Source of the DNA: Symsagittifera roscoffensis
Lineage: Eukaryota > Xenacoelomorpha > Acoela > Convolutidae
DNA: 64,000 bases
Direction: 5' to 3'
Assembly: GCF_963678635.1 (NCBI RefSeq)
Contig: NC_087070.1
Coordinates: forward strand, 46,665,467-46,729,466
Shown: positions 1-10,269 of the stretch, piece by piece
How the letters are laid out: every line of letters begins with the position of its first letter
How positions within the stretch are numbered: the first letter of the stretch is position 1
Notes under the pieces: generated by a model
Told to the model about the DNA's origin: nothing
Databases searched by the model: none
Seen by the model: only the letters and a program-made list of their open reading frames with translations
Made by a program: the position numbers and the translations under genes

Positions 1-585
1 CTACTTAACTTTCCCCTTCCAAGAAAGAGACTATATTGTTTGGTTGGTTAAGTTAGTCGATTTCCAACCAATCAGAATGCATCACATTTCGTGATCTAAA
101 TAAAACGCTCTAGTGCTATTTTTTTTGTGTTTATTTAGAGGGATAGAGATTCGTAAGTAGATACGATTGGTGGGAGACGGTTAAGTAGATCCATAGTTTT
201 TTGTGGCTAACTTTCCTGCGCATTTTCTTTTGAGCCATATAAAAATATGTAAGTTTCACGCAGTAGTTAGTGAAATCGCCTGTTTTCAAATGAAGAATTT
301 TGTCAAATGAATAAACTAAAACAGAGCTGAGGCATCAGAATCAATACTATATTTTTATTGAAAACATGATTGCAATGTACCAGATTTAAACTTGTGAACT
401 TTAGAAATGTGAACTTTTTCCCACTTTCCAATTCAAATTTTTTAAAACTACTTTACCGTTGTGATAATTCAATGAAACTTGAATTAATGAACAAACTAAA
501 AAATGTGAATAGAGATGTTCTTTACCCTTGCGCTTAAAATCAGTTCATAATAAATTCATATTTCTTTGCGTCTCCTCCTTACTTG

Positions 586-650
586 CTGTGGAGGTAACGA
601 ATACGCCTAGGATATCAAAGGTCTAGGGTTCGAATCTGACAGGACCGGTT
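586..650 (+). repeat. tRNA-like segment (SINE head candidate)
   Basis: A near-consensus RNA polymerase III B box, GGTTCGAATCT, lies at 627-637, about 35 bases after an A-box-like TGGAGGTAACG. Flanking arms do not pair as a tRNA acceptor stem, so a functional tRNA is unlikely. Comparable segments occur near 6000, 13294, 16492, 22850 (minus), 55555 and 60676. Confidence 0.4.
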
Positions 651-1335
651 TTCTTTTAACACGGAAAATATTTCGTTCAAAAAAAATTCGGCTTTTTGTT
701 AGTTTGCTTATGTTTCATCGGCGTAGTTTGCACATCCTAGATGTTAATTTTTTTAATGTACAATTTACATTGTAGTTGCTTTCAGTGTTTTGATTTTTCT
801 TCTATTTGTAATTTGACTAGCCTTTACTTCCTGTATTTTTTCTTTCGTTTGAAATTTTTTTTCTGCACAAATGCTTTCGGCTTTTTTTTATCGGCTTATC
901 CACTTACTTTTGAGTAATTTCATGCTCACTTTTGGATCGCACAAAACGCAAAAAATCTTAGTAGAATTTAATTTTTTCATGAAAATTTTCGTTTTTTTTC
1001 CTTTCCTTTTTCCAAATGAGAGGTTTCGACCTTTATAAAATTAGCTTAAGTCACTCATATTGCGTCTTTCAACAAGCGAAAAAAGATTTTATGTGCGAGT
1101 GTGCGCATCAACTTTTTAATGGCCATAATGTTGGGATTTTTTTTCAGGCTTCATTTATGTTTTGGCTTAATGGAGTTCGACCTATATTATATCGGCTTAG
1201 TGACCTCAGATTGTTTCAGTTGACGAGCATATAAGTTTTGTGTGTTTGTGTTTTGAGGGTCAATTTGACTTTATAATTCATTTTTATCGTTCTAGTTTTT
1301 TCGGTTTTTCAGACTTTGCGGCTTTCTTGTTTTGT

Positions 1336-1370
1336 ATCGCAGGTGGCGCGAAGCTCTGCTTCTCCTCTGT
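1336..1370 (+). repeat. Dispersed hairpin repeat, copy 1
   Basis: The 35-base motif has the form ATCGCAGGTGG then GCGAAGCT-AGCTTCGC-type stem then CTCTGT. It recurs at 9707-9740, 11762-11797 and 20099-20133 on plus and at 17841-17863 on minus. The stem is perfect in the 11762 copy. It may be the conserved end of a mobile element, but no second end was identified. Confidence 0.55.
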
Positions 1371-2347
1371 GTCATAACTTACATTGTAAAATTGCGAGTT
1401 TAGACATAAAAAGCCGTGAAAAGGCTTTAAATAGAAAATGGGAAATGTAAAGTGGAGAATAGCCAACAAGCGGAAAAGTGCCAAAAGAAGTTGATAGAGG
1501 ACATAAATTTTGTCTAGATGAATTTTAAAAAAGATGAATTTTAAAGCTTGAAAATTTTTATAGTCATTCAATTTTTTCTTATCTTAGAAAAATTATATGT
1601 TTACTACGCTTGCGATTAGCAAACCTTATGTGAAATATCTTTTTCAAACGAGTTATTTTCAAATAACGCAGGAATGATATTGCTCAATTTATGCAATAAA
1701 AGGATCGTGAACATGTTTCAATAATTTTTGCTTCGAAGTCTTGTTGATGCTTTGCTGATTAGCTTAGATTAGTTTTTCCAAAGGGCGAGATTTGGGAACG
1801 AAACGTAAATATTTACTGTGCTTTTTCTGCTGAATAGATTTTCGAATGCAAATTTATTTTTTTTTGAAGAATTAAGACAAAAATTTGAAAGCACATTTTT
1901 TTTCAAAAGTCAATTCAATTGAGAATTTATGTTATCTAGGTTTGTTAGTCATAAGTTAGCGCTATTTCGGCCAACAAAAAGCCACCCATAAAATTAAGTT
2001 TGCCCACAAATCATGCATTTGCCTTTCTCATTGATCACGAATTTCTGAGGTTGGCTTTTCGGGTTCGAGTTAAAATAAAATAATGTGTTTTAATAAGACA
2101 AGCAATTAGTTTTATAGGCGGCTGGAAACAAAATTAATTCTTGGTTTGTTTCTCAAATACTCGATTATAAGCTAGCTGATTAAAATTGATCACCAAAGCT
2201 TCTTTTATTTTCCTGTCTCACCATTACGATAAGTTCTCTGGGAAGGTATTTCCGTTTCTCATTAAATGACTCTTTTGATTGACTTTACTGACTTGCCAGA
2301 ACTGCACGTTTGGTTAATATTTTCGCCATGCTATCATCGAAGAACAG

Positions 2348-2674
2348 TCAAACTTGAGTGGATATTTTGGCATCTGATTGCATCTCGTTTTTGATTATTT
2401 TCAACGGTTCCACTATCGGTTGAGTCTTTGGACAGGAAGCATGATTTGTGTTATTTCTCTCTGCAGATGGCTTTGCTTTTGACTCTTCTTGCATTCGTGG
2501 ATTTTGAATTTCTCTAAGATTTCTGGCATAATTTTGCCCTGCTACTGCTATTTCGGTGTCACACGATTTTTCAGTCTCAACATTTTTCTTTGGCAGCCGG
2601 ACAAAAGATTGCCGGGTTGGTTTTGGCGATTTCTTTTCCTGCTTGAAAGTCACTTTGGTTCTGGTGAAGATTTC
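2348..2674 (-). CDS. Exon of unrecognised protein, basic C-terminal tail
   Basis: A minus-strand frame of 108 codons plus stop begins directly after a good acceptor (TTTGCAG) at 2675-2680. It starts EIFTRTKVTF and ends KISTQV. It is rich in Lys, Glu, Asn and Pro with no predicted membrane segment, and looks intrinsically disordered. Codon content and the clean acceptor argue for a terminal coding exon. It lies downstream, on the same strand, of the exons at 2928-3155 and 3479-3752, so it may be the end of that gene. The phases do not join directly: the only clear GT near the end of the 2928-3155 frame is phase 1 and this exon needs phase 0. A missing exon or a separate gene is therefore possible. 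Function unknown. Confidence 0.45.
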   Translation of the reverse strand, partial: EIFTRTKVTFKQEKKSPKPTRQSFVRLPKKNVETEKSCDTEIAVAGQNYARNLREIQNPRMQEESKAKPSAERNNTNHASCPKTQPIVEPLKIIKNEMQSDAKISTQV

Positions 2675-2927
2675 CTGCAAACATGATCTTTTGATTGAAT
2701 CAAACAGTTTGAAATAATCAAATTGAACTTCTTGTATTTCATTTAAAAGTCAGGTTTGGGGTGAATTTTTTTCGCTATTTTAGTACCAGCTGATGTTCTG
2801 TCAGATCACCCATCAAAAATCCCCTTCGAAATGCTGTAAACTAACCAATGAGTTTTGCTAATGACAGATGTTAGACATTTTAGTCCTTATTTTTTAAAAT
2901 CCCTAATGAGATTCCCTAAATGAAATT

Positions 2928-3155
2928 TCAGCTACAAGAAATATCAGCTCTTTTAAGTTTCTTCTGATGAATTCGTTTTCGTCTTGAATTATTGACTCGT
3001 GCCTGTAGTTTTTTCTTGTACTGTATTTTGGCCTCAGAATCTGAGTCGGCGGGGGATTCAGTACAAATTGATTCACTAGCTTGACGATCCTCTACATCCT
3101 CCGAATCTGATTGGCTGCTGCTACTGTCCGAGTCACTTCTCTCGTCACATTTCAA
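2928..3155 (-). CDS. Exon encoding acidic Ser/Asp-rich cytoplasmic tail
   Basis: This minus-strand frame starts at 3155 directly after an acceptor (GTTTAG at 3156-3161). It reads LKCDERSDSDSSSSQSDSED, then more acidic residues, then a Lys/Arg-rich stretch (KKKLQ, RRKRIHQKK). The start is phase 0, which matches the phase-0 end of the exon at 3479-3752 that encodes a membrane helix. Joined, the helix would be followed by a tail rich in casein-kinase-2-like S-D/E sites and then a basic cluster. The 3' border is uncertain: the frame stops at 2928-2930, and a weak GT donor lies just before the stop. Family not recognised. Confidence 0.5.
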   Translation of the reverse strand: MKCDERSDSDSSSSQSDSEDVEDRQASESICTESPADSDSEAKIQYKKKLQARVNNSRRKRIHQKKLKRADISCS

Positions 3156-3478
3156 CTAAACTCGTGCAAATAAAGATATAATTATACTGTTTCTAGTTGC
3201 ATAAGGGGTAACGATACAAAGTAATTTCCACCAAGAACGTCCCTTCCAGACAAATATTGTTACCCACCACAAATAAACATCGACATGACGATGTTATCAG
3301 TGGTTTCACACGGTTGTGTATGAAGAACAAATATGTTTGTAGTGAAATAATAGGTTCACGTGCCAAAACTCATTACACTCCGACCATGCGAACAAGATTT
3401 CTTCTAATACAGATATTAAAGATTCGCAGCTGGGGAGAAAAAGGAATATCTTAATATTTTTTGAAAAGTTTATCTCAC

Positions 3479-3752
3479 CAAGCAGGAGCATAGGAATATG
3501 AATCCGACAGCTGAAATGGAAAAGAGCAAAGAGATGACCATGACAAGGAGGAGGAAGTTAACCAGTCCAACTTTTTCCATAGTATCCGTCATCAGATCGG
3601 ATAGACCACTCAGTGCATACACGAATGACTCATCCCAGCCACCAAAATGGATACCAGCTCCCTCTTCGTCATTGTTTGCTCCTGTTTCTGGAGAAGGTTG
3701 AAGGTCTTTGTCACGATATTTAGCAAAGTCACCGGAACCCCATCCAAAGAAG
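3479..3752 (-). CDS. Exon encoding a transmembrane segment of an unrecognised protein
   Basis: The exon has no ATG. On the minus strand the frame reads SFFGWGSGDFAKYRDKD, then an acidic spacer, GGWDESFVYALSGLSDLM, and then a hydrophobic helix of about 25 residues (NFLLLVMVISLLF through FIFLCSC). The frame ends TGC TTG followed by GTGAGA, a strong donor, at 3478. The acceptor is either GATAG just before 3752 or AAAG before 3770; both keep the frame open. The exon therefore supplies the end of an extracellular or lumenal domain and a single membrane pass, and the next exon at 3155 joins in phase 0. I do not recognise the family. A type I membrane protein is an inference from the order domain-helix-acidic tail. 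Confidence 0.55.
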
Positions 3753-3770
3753 CTATCATAAAAATAATTT

Positions 3771-4189
3771 CTTTAAAGAGACAAATCTCATGAACTATCC
3801 AGTAATAAATTGTTTCCAAACGATATCTAATTACAGAGTTATTTATATAAATTTACAAAATAGCTGACTGACAGACGCATAAGTAAACAGAAAAAAATCC
3901 GATTTTCCGAGAAAAAATAGATGGCCATAAACATTTTGAATTACTAGAACACTTTATTATTGAATTTATTCCTGATAAAATTAACCCGAATTGAGAAAAC
4001 TGGATCAATAGGTGAAGTATTCATTTCGCTGGGAAATCTGAAAATTAAATTATATTTTGGAAATAAGAAGTCGATCACGTTTTTCGTGACAATGCACTTT
4101 TGCTGTTCGATAGTGGAGTTTGCCTTCATTTTAACAAAGGAAATGAAGTGAACTTTAAAAGAATCATAAGTCAAACCGCAATAAAGTAA
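3771..4189. other. Intron, AT-rich
   Basis: Between the membrane-helix exon and the first inverted-repeat element. Short frames on both strands show no exon borders or recognisable composition. Confidence 0.45.
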
Positions 4190-4409
4190 GGCTCTTTTTC
4201 CTCCCCCCCCCCCTCCCCCCCTCCAACTTCACTCAAACATGAACTTTTAAGGTCTAACGAGTGGTTTTACAAGGTTAATTATGAAGACCAATAATGTTTG
4301 TCATGGCCTAATTAGTATGCATGTCAATTTTCAAGACAATCGGACAAAGTGAACAGTAACTTCAAATATAAAAATTTGCAAGGGGGAGGAGGGAGGAGGA
4401 AAAAGAGCC
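4190..4409. mobile_element. Inverted-repeat element with C/G-tract ends, copy A
   Basis: It opens with GGCTCTTTTTCC followed by a C-run and closes with a G/GGA-run followed by GGAAAAAGAGCC, so the ends are inverted repeats. GTAA occurs on both outer sides (4186-4189 and 4410-4413) and may be a 4-bp target duplication. The core includes AACGAGTGGTTTTACAAGG and a CAATCGGACAA motif, shared with the copies near 4500-4780 and 9130-9250. There is no coding capacity, so it is non-autonomous (MITE-like). Confidence 0.65.
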
Positions 4410-4454
4410 GTAAATTTGTTGACATTGTCCGATTGTATTGAAAAATTAAAAATT

Positions 4455-4658
4455 GGCTCTTTTTCCTTTCCCCCCACCTGCAAATTTTTACATGTAAATT
4501 TGTTGACGACATTGTCCGATTGTTATGAAAATTTACATACAGACCAATAAGGCCACGACAAACATATTTGGTATTCCTACTCAACGCCGTAATACCACTA
4601 GTTACACTATTAATAAGTTGAAACTGGCGTGAGGTGGGGCGGAAAAGGAAAAAGAGCC
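4455..4658. mobile_element. Inverted-repeat element with C/G-tract ends, copy B
   Basis: Starts GGCTCTTTTTCC plus a C-run and ends GGAAAAGGAAAAAGAGCC. The core is copy A in reverse orientation (GGCCACGACAAACATATTTG, TAATACCACTAGTTACAC). A further partial copy in the same orientation continues from 4659 to about 4783, ending in a G-run and TTGAGCC. Confidence 0.6.
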
Positions 4659-4789
4659 GAAAAATTACATACGGATTGATAAGGCCACGACAAACATATT
4701 TGGTCTTCATACTCAACCTCGTAAAACCACTCGTTACACTCATATATTGAAGCTCGTGTGAGGTGGGGGGGGGGAGTAATATTGAGCCT

Positions 4790-5963
4790 GAGCCTGAACA
4801 ATGCTTTTCCTGAAAAAAAAAAACGAAAAACATCATCGCGACCTATAGATGAGTCTAAACTACGTTCATCGACTCGTATAAAATAAATCTGAATCGTATG
4901 GGAGAACACCATTAAGCCTGCCCGGCCCAACGCTAACTTGATCAGCCTGTGCCGGAGGATTTTTATTTTTGATCTTACCTTGCATAAAAAGTGCATTTCC
5001 TAAGCCAGCTTTTGGAAATGTCATTTTTTAAAATAAACTTTGAACAGGAATCAAATTTGGAAATTGGTGCCTGTAAATTTTTTTTACCAAAAGCAATACT
5101 TTTTCGGAACAGTTTGACAACCAGAATTGAGAGGGTGAAGCGGTCGCCCCTTCCGCCCTTGGTTACCATCTAGTCAAAACGAAGCTGAGCGGATTATAAA
5201 AAGGCGGCTTCTCTTTGTTGGATATTTGTACAAAGCATAGTTTAGTTAAACGGTACCTGATGTTTTCTATGTTATTTGTGATCCTTGAGGTGTCTGGCTT
5301 TGTTGAGTTCGGACTCTGAGCAAATAAGGCTAACAGCGTCGCAAGGATGCTCTGATAGTAGGCTTGATTTTCCGTCAGCTGAAATACTTTTTACTCAATG
5401 GGCTTTTTCGGGTTTTCGTTAAATTACAATATAAAGCTGTCAAAAGTTGTTTATGCGACAGTTTGCATCTTAAGGGAATAATGTTGTTAAAATCTAAAAA
5501 TTTGTTCCTTCTGACATATTTTAGAATTATTTATAACAGCAAGTCATTTCAATTAGTTCTTTCGAGGGTAAATGTTTCTTAAAAGTATAGACATTTAGGG
5601 GTAAAAAACCGCACAAAATAAACGAATTATTGTCGTCGCAAACTCTAATAATTTGCGATCAAAAACCCACGTTACTCAACGTCAGTTTTGTAAAAAAAAA
5701 ATTGATCATCATTAATAGTTTGAATCAGGTAACCACTTCTGCACCTGTTTCATCAAAGTTCAGTTCTCGAACAGCGCCAAAGTTTTGAATCGCCTATTAC
5801 GATCTTTTGGTTTGCGACCGTAGTTTTATTCGGTCAGCCCACTTTTTGTGCAAAGATTTGGGCAAAGTTTATGGGTTATTTACACAGCATATGAATTGGC
5901 GCATTCTTAACTGCCTCATGTCTAAGAATAAAGCATGTGGAAAGTAGAGGAAGTTAGAGCGCC
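4790..5963. other. Non-coding, probable intron
   Basis: AT-rich with scattered short frames on both strands, none supported by splice borders or recognisable composition. No repeat of note seen. Confidence 0.45.
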
Positions 5964-6030
5964 ATGACACAATTTCGAGACACGTGGTTGTTGCACCGGA
6001 AGCAGGGTTTCGAATCTCGTAGTACCTGTT
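5964..6030 (+). repeat. tRNA-like segment (SINE head candidate)
   Basis: Contains a B-box-like GGTTTCGAATCTC (one inserted T) at 6006-6018, followed by a run of ten T at 6030, which would serve as a polymerase III terminator. The 5' half is poorly tRNA-like. Confidence 0.3.
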
Positions 6031-6039
6031 TTTTTTTTG

Positions 6040-6158
6040 TTCCGATCGCTGAAAAAGGGGAGGAGCTTTGCCTTCGGATGTGTTTTATTTTTTTTCCCGC
6101 AATATCAGCTACAACAAGTAGTCATCGGAATGGATCGAGTGATATATCATATTAAAGT
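6040..6158 (+). repeat. Dispersed repeat with GCCTTCGGATGTG core
   Basis: The block TTCCGATC, GGAGCTTTGCCTTCGGATGTG, then CATCGGAATGGATCGAGTGA and ATATATCATATTAAA recurs in pieces. Its 5' part is at 58341-58445 and 63465-63569 in the lipocalin introns. Its 3' part is at about 37545-37605. Confidence 0.45.
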
Positions 6159-6239
6159 CCTTTCAGTGGTGATTCATTTCATAAAATTGTCCCAGTGTCG
6201 AGAAAAATTGGTTTGAAAAATAGATTTTGAGGTTTAGTG

Positions 6240-6424
6240 TAATTTCGAGCGAGTAATGCGATTGAGTAACGACCCAAAGGCAGGCCAAGACTTGTCTTGA
6301 TAGCGAATCTGAAGGCTAAGACTGACAAGCTGACGCCCACGACAGCAAACTGGCGCTCGAAGATTCAGGCATGCCCCGTCGCCGCCGTTTGAACGGGATA
6401 AGGCGGCAATGATGATGATGATGT
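6240..6424 (+). mobile_element. 3' end of a non-LTR retrotransposon (relic)
   Basis: A GC-richer island in AT-rich DNA. One frame reads TANWRSKIQACPVAAV and stops, resembling the WR..I C-terminal end of non-LTR reverse transcriptase ORFs. It is followed by CGTTTGAACGGGATAAGGCG and a (GAT)n tail at 6410-6424. Short GAT-type microsatellite tails are typical of several LINE-like clades. The element is 5' truncated, as expected for target-primed insertion. Clade not assigned. Confidence 0.5.
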
Positions 6425-6608
6425 GCCACTTTTTGTATTATACCTTCAAATCCGGTGGTGAATAGATCAATAAAACCAAGAAGAATGAAGCAAAATGAAA
6501 GAAATTTTACTTGAAAATTAGGGTGAACTAATATTAAAATTGGCTTCTATCCACTTTCCCCCACATTTTAAAAGATCTATTTTTTTTAGTTTGCCGTGTT
6601 ATTTTAGC

Positions 6609-6836
6609 GGCTCTTTTCCAGTTTCCCCCCCCCCCCCGCCTTTCAAATTCAATTTTAAAAAGCTTATTTAACGTTGTCATAATGCAACGAAATTTGGCGT
6701 GGTGAACAAATCGACAATTCTGAACAGATTTGTTCTTCATACTTAACAGCGTAACATCACGCATTTAGCCCTAATAACACGTAAAATAAAAATAAAACTC
6801 GGTAATTTGAAAAGGGGGGGGGACTGGAAAAGAGCC
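6609..6836. mobile_element. Inverted-repeat element with C/G-tract ends, copy D
   Basis: Begins GGCTCTTTTCCAGTTT plus a C-run and ends G-run plus ACTGGAAAAGAGCC. It is a second subfamily (CAGTT inside the terminus) related to copies A/B, with a core containing TTCATACTTAACAGCGTAAC. No coding capacity. Confidence 0.6.
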
Positions 6837-7000
6837 CTTTTAGCTAATTCGTGATGTTTTGATGCTAAGTATGAAAAACAAATCTGTTCAAAGTAGTTAT
6901 TTTGTTCACCACTCCACATGTCATTGCATTATGACAACTTTTAAAAGGTTTTTTTTTAAATGAACTTTAAATGTGGGTAGTGGAAAAAAGCATTCAAATG

Positions 7001-7269
7001 GGTTTTTTTCCTTTTCCCCCAGTGCGAATTTTAACATATAAAATCATTGTTCACCTCGTCCGATTGGGTTCTTATTCAGTCCCTTCTCTTGATTGTTTCT
7101 TAAATTCAATATTTAAAAGTATTTAAATTGATTTTCATGTAAAAAAACTGCTTTAACACGTGTCAGTGTGAACGGATGAACAAATTTTTACATGCAAAAT
7201 GCCGTGTGAACAGTTTTTGAACAGCTTAGTTTTGTAATTTTCGAGGGGTTGTGATACTGGAAAAGAGCC
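7001..7269. mobile_element. Inverted-repeat element, degenerate copy E
   Basis: Left end is a decayed GGTTTTTTTCCTTTTCCCCC and right end is GATACTGGAAAAGAGCC. The left neighbour (6837-6985) and the segment 7619-7752 are similar to each other (TATTTTGTTCACCA, CATTACGACAAC-like), showing overlapping or nested copies. Confidence 0.45.
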
Positions 7270-7402
7270 TCCGATTGCTATGAAAATTTACATGCAGCCT
7301 GATCATAGTTCCATAGAATTTTTTATCCTAGAGTCGATTATTTATCTGTAATTAATTATCTAACGTGTTTAAAAGGCTAAATGCGTGCTGTTACGATATA
7401 AT

Positions 7403-7618
7403 GGCTCTTTTCCAGTTCACCCCTTGATTTTTTTGAAATTCATTATATGAAAGTCTATTTCAAATGACTTTTCATGTTAGGAACTGCATCTAAACGTGTC
7501 AGCGTGAACAGGTGAACACATTTTTACAACATTTCTGCCATGAAAAATGCGTGTGAAAGTTTTTTGAACGGCTTGTTTTGTACTTTTACGAGGGGGGGTG
7601 GGAAACTGGAAAAGAGCC
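7403..7618. mobile_element. Inverted-repeat element, copy F with extended termini
   Basis: The inverted termini reach about 20 bp: ATAATGGCTCTTTTCCAGTT at 7398-7417 and its complement ending at 7621. The right end includes a G-run. The interior resembles copy E (GAACGTGTCAG-type and GTGAACAGGTGAACA motifs). No coding capacity. Confidence 0.6.
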
Positions 7619-7962
7619 ATTATGTATAAACAGCAAATGTGTTCACAATTGTTATTTTGTTCACCATGTAAAATTTCATTACATTACGACAACGTACAAT
7701 TATTTTTTTTTAAATTCAAATGTGATGTGGGGGGGGGGGGGGGTCGGTGCGGAAAAATCTAATTATTGAGGTCGATAAAGTATCTGGTTGGCTTATTTTC
7801 ATTGTTTATGACGAATATTAAGTTACTGAAATCGGCGTGGAGAATATATCATCTGCACTCTGGGGAAAAGGGCCCATTCTTCGTGACTTTCTTGAGAGAC
7901 ACTGACTTTACTACGAAATTGAAACTAATAGGCTCTTTCCATTGAAAAACCAAGTTACTTAC

Positions 7963-8175
7963 GTGTATTGCATTGTTGCGTAATATGGCGTTGCTTCCAC
8001 CTCCAGTCGGCAAATTAAGACGGGACAGATTTGACACAGGCAGAGCAAATGGATTCATTTTTTTCATGGTAATATTCACATGCTCTGCCATCATAGTTGG
8101 TAAGTTGTTGCTGTTGCTGATATTGTAATATTGTGCGTTTTGCCTCTTTTTGATTCCAATTGGGTTCTCTGATGT
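7963..8175 (-). CDS. Internal exon of unrecognised gene
   Basis: A 71-codon phase-0 exon on the minus strand. It begins after TTGTAG (8176-8181), reads TSENPIGIKKRQNAQYYN and ends NNAIH directly before a perfect GTAAGT donor at 7957-7962. It contains NIT and NLS glycosylation-type sequons. A competing frame over 8015-8221 with a polyQ run stops before the donor, so the frame given here is preferred. It lies upstream, on the same strand, of the membrane-helix exon at 3479-3752 and could belong to the same gene. Its phase-0 end does not join that exon directly (phase 2 needed), so at least one exon would be missing. Function unknown. Confidence 0.45.
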
Positions 8176-8221
8176 CTACAACTAAGCTCGTTTTCAGTTC
8201 AAACAATATTTTCAACTTCAT

Positions 8222-9084
8222 TTCTGAATAAAAATATGCTCCATAGTTTTAATAGGTGGTCATAAGTGCTAAAGGGGCCCCGAGTTGACCATAATGTGCA
8301 ACCATACGTCGCATCATGCATGATTCGACAGAAGCCATAAAAAATTGCCGACGTATTTTTGGCAAAATGAATTACGCGACGTATGGGTGCACATTTTTTT
8401 TATTATAGGGTCAATGAAACTAGACAGTTTTGATCATTTTATAAGGGCGTAAGAAGTGGTATGTCACAATAGATACTTGCAATGTTTTATTTTGTCAGTT
8501 TTGAGATTTCTACCTTGAAATTGTACTCATTACCGTTTTTTTGACGCACGGTTTTTAGAACAATTCTTCGCTCCTCCGAGTGGAAATCAATCACCATTCG
8601 CTCCTCCGATCACTATAAACATCCGAAGACTGAAAACGAGCCTTGAAGTAGTGTACTTTTTTCGGGACCGGCTAACAGATTCAGAAAATGATGAGAAATG
8701 AGTGGTCGACTGTACAACGACTGGCGACTTAAACAATCAACAGACGCTCTGTACTATGTCACTGCTGACTTTTGCTATGGCTCAGAAATCAATTGACAAT
8801 TTCCCGCGTGTGGTTCTAATAAATAAATTACTGAAATTCAGTTCATTGTCAAAAAATCTTGCTATATATTTTTTCAAAACTGAATTTTTCAAATCTTTCT
8901 CACCCTCTCCCCCACTCCACAATTTTTACTTAAACAATTTATTTTTCTTAAAAACTTTGCTGCGTCAGCTTTATGCGTAACGAGTGGTTTTACAACAATA
9001 AATAAGATCTGTGTGTTTGTAATAGAATAATTAGTACGCATGCTAAAGCTTCTAGAGAAAAAAGTTCGAATCATCGTTTTTACT
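8222..9084. other. Non-coding with partial copies of the C/G-ended element
   Basis: The 8900-9060 part repeats the GCGTAACGAGTGGTTTTACA core of copy A next to a CCCTCTCCCCCACTCC tract, so it is a decayed relative. An open plus-strand frame at about 8549-8698 lacks a start and was not called. Confidence 0.4.
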
Positions 9085-9351
9085 GGGAAAAGACAACCCC
9101 CCACCCACCTCACACGACCATCAATTTTATGGTGTAACGAGTAGTTTTACAAGGTTAATTATGCAAACCGAATATGTTTGGCACCGCTTAATTAGTCCGC
9201 ATGTCAAAAAATTGATGTCAATTTTCAGAACGATCGGACAATGTGAACAGAAACTCTACTAGTGAAAAATTGTAGGTAGGTTGGGGGGGGGGGGGAGAGG
9301 AGAGGGAGGGAGGGAGGGAGGGAGGGAGGGAGGGAGGGAGGAAAAAGAGCC
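9085..9351. mobile_element. Inverted-repeat element with C/G-tract ends, copy G
   Basis: Left end is degenerate (GGGAAAAGACAACCCCCCACC). The core GTAACGAGTAGTTTTACAAG through CGATCGGACAATGTGAACAG matches copy A. The right end is a G14 run, a (GGGA)n microsatellite at about 9301-9341 and then GGAAAAAGAGCC. The G-rich arm has many closely spaced GGG runs and could form G-quadruplexes. Confidence 0.6.
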
Positions 9352-9706
9352 AAAAAACATTTTTCGCGCGGTCAAATTTGTTTGCGAATCGTGTGTTGAA
9401 ACTTTAGACAGTTTTGGCCCTCAAGAAATTTTCAGCGAAGTCTATTAGCTTGTCCGTTGCTGCGTGTTATTCTTTTTTTATGAATGTGATGTCATTTGTG
9501 GGAGCAAGAATATTGCAATCGGCTGTAAGTTCTTTTATGTAATTTCGGCTTAGGTACCACTTTTTTTCTAATGCTAGGTTTAGGTAGGAAATTGTCCTAT
9601 TCGATATGATTTTTCCAACATGAATTTAATTCAGGACGAATCATGGTATGAAAGTTTCAATGGTTGTAGTTTTGTTGAATAGCTCGCCATGCTATGCTTC
9701 CGACTT

Positions 9707-9740
9707 ATCGCAAGTGGTGCGAAGCTTCTCATCTATGTAT
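9707..9740 (+). repeat. Dispersed hairpin repeat, copy 2
   Basis: TATCGCAAGTGGTGCGAAGC followed by TTCTCATCTATGT. Same family as 1336-1370, with the right stem arm partly decayed. Confidence 0.45.
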
Positions 9741-9848
9741 AGTTTTGTCTTTTATTTTGGCTGTTCAAAATAACCAATTCTGTTTTTGTTAGACTGCTTC
9801 GTTGCGCTAAATAGTTGTGTATATCATGTATCCCATTATTACTTTTTT

Positions 9849-10269
9849 GTTCCGACTTTCGTAACGAAAGTAACGGAATATTTGTGCTCGGGTTGGGTTT
9901 TTTTCAGATAAATTTCGACTTTTAAACTAGCCATTTTTGACGAAAGTTTTTTTATTTCATTCGAAAGCTATTGTTGTCCTGAGCTTAATTTTGAAAAGAT
10001 ATTTCACCTGTGATCTTTTTTCGTAAAGTTATGGGGGTTTAAAGATTGCCAATTTGGTAAAATTAACGCGCGATATATTTCGCGCTATTAAGGCGTAAGC
10101 GAGATTTAATCCGTCTTAGAAATCTATCCAAATTGGTTCAAGGAAGGTGATATGCCATTATTGATTTGTTAATAGAAATAAAATCTATCACTTTTTACTT
10201 AATATGACGTGTGGGGGATGTTTTCTTGTTATTACTGCTCCATAGACCTTAAAAGGTAGTCGGAACATT
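9849..10269 (+). repeat. GTTCCGACT-ended dispersed element, copy 1
   Basis: Starts GTTCCGACTTTCGTAACGAA and ends TAGTCGGAAC, forming short inverted termini about 420 bp apart. The interior (AAAGATATTTCACCTGTG, GTAAAGTTATGGGGGTTTAA, ATTAACGCGCGATAT) is shared with 47873-48279. Decayed relatives are at about 20973-21240, 42290-42480 and 43980-44290. Non-coding. Confidence 0.55.

Larger units (their letters stand above)
1..2347. other. AT-rich non-coding flank
   Basis: No reading frame here has the composition or splice borders of a real exon. It contains a tRNA-like segment near 590-640 and one copy of a dispersed hairpin repeat at 1336-1370, each listed separately. Otherwise it is T-rich intergenic or intronic sequence. 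Confidence 0.6.

Noticed and set aside
4324-4996. Overlapping 170- and 128-codon minus frames
   Set aside because: They run through copies A and B of the inverted-repeat element and their repeated peptide words (KYVCRGLI) come from the repeated DNA.
8549-8698. Open plus-strand frame with duplicated FAPP words
   Set aside because: A TTCGCTCCTCCGA direct repeat explains the pattern; no start codon or partner exon was found.
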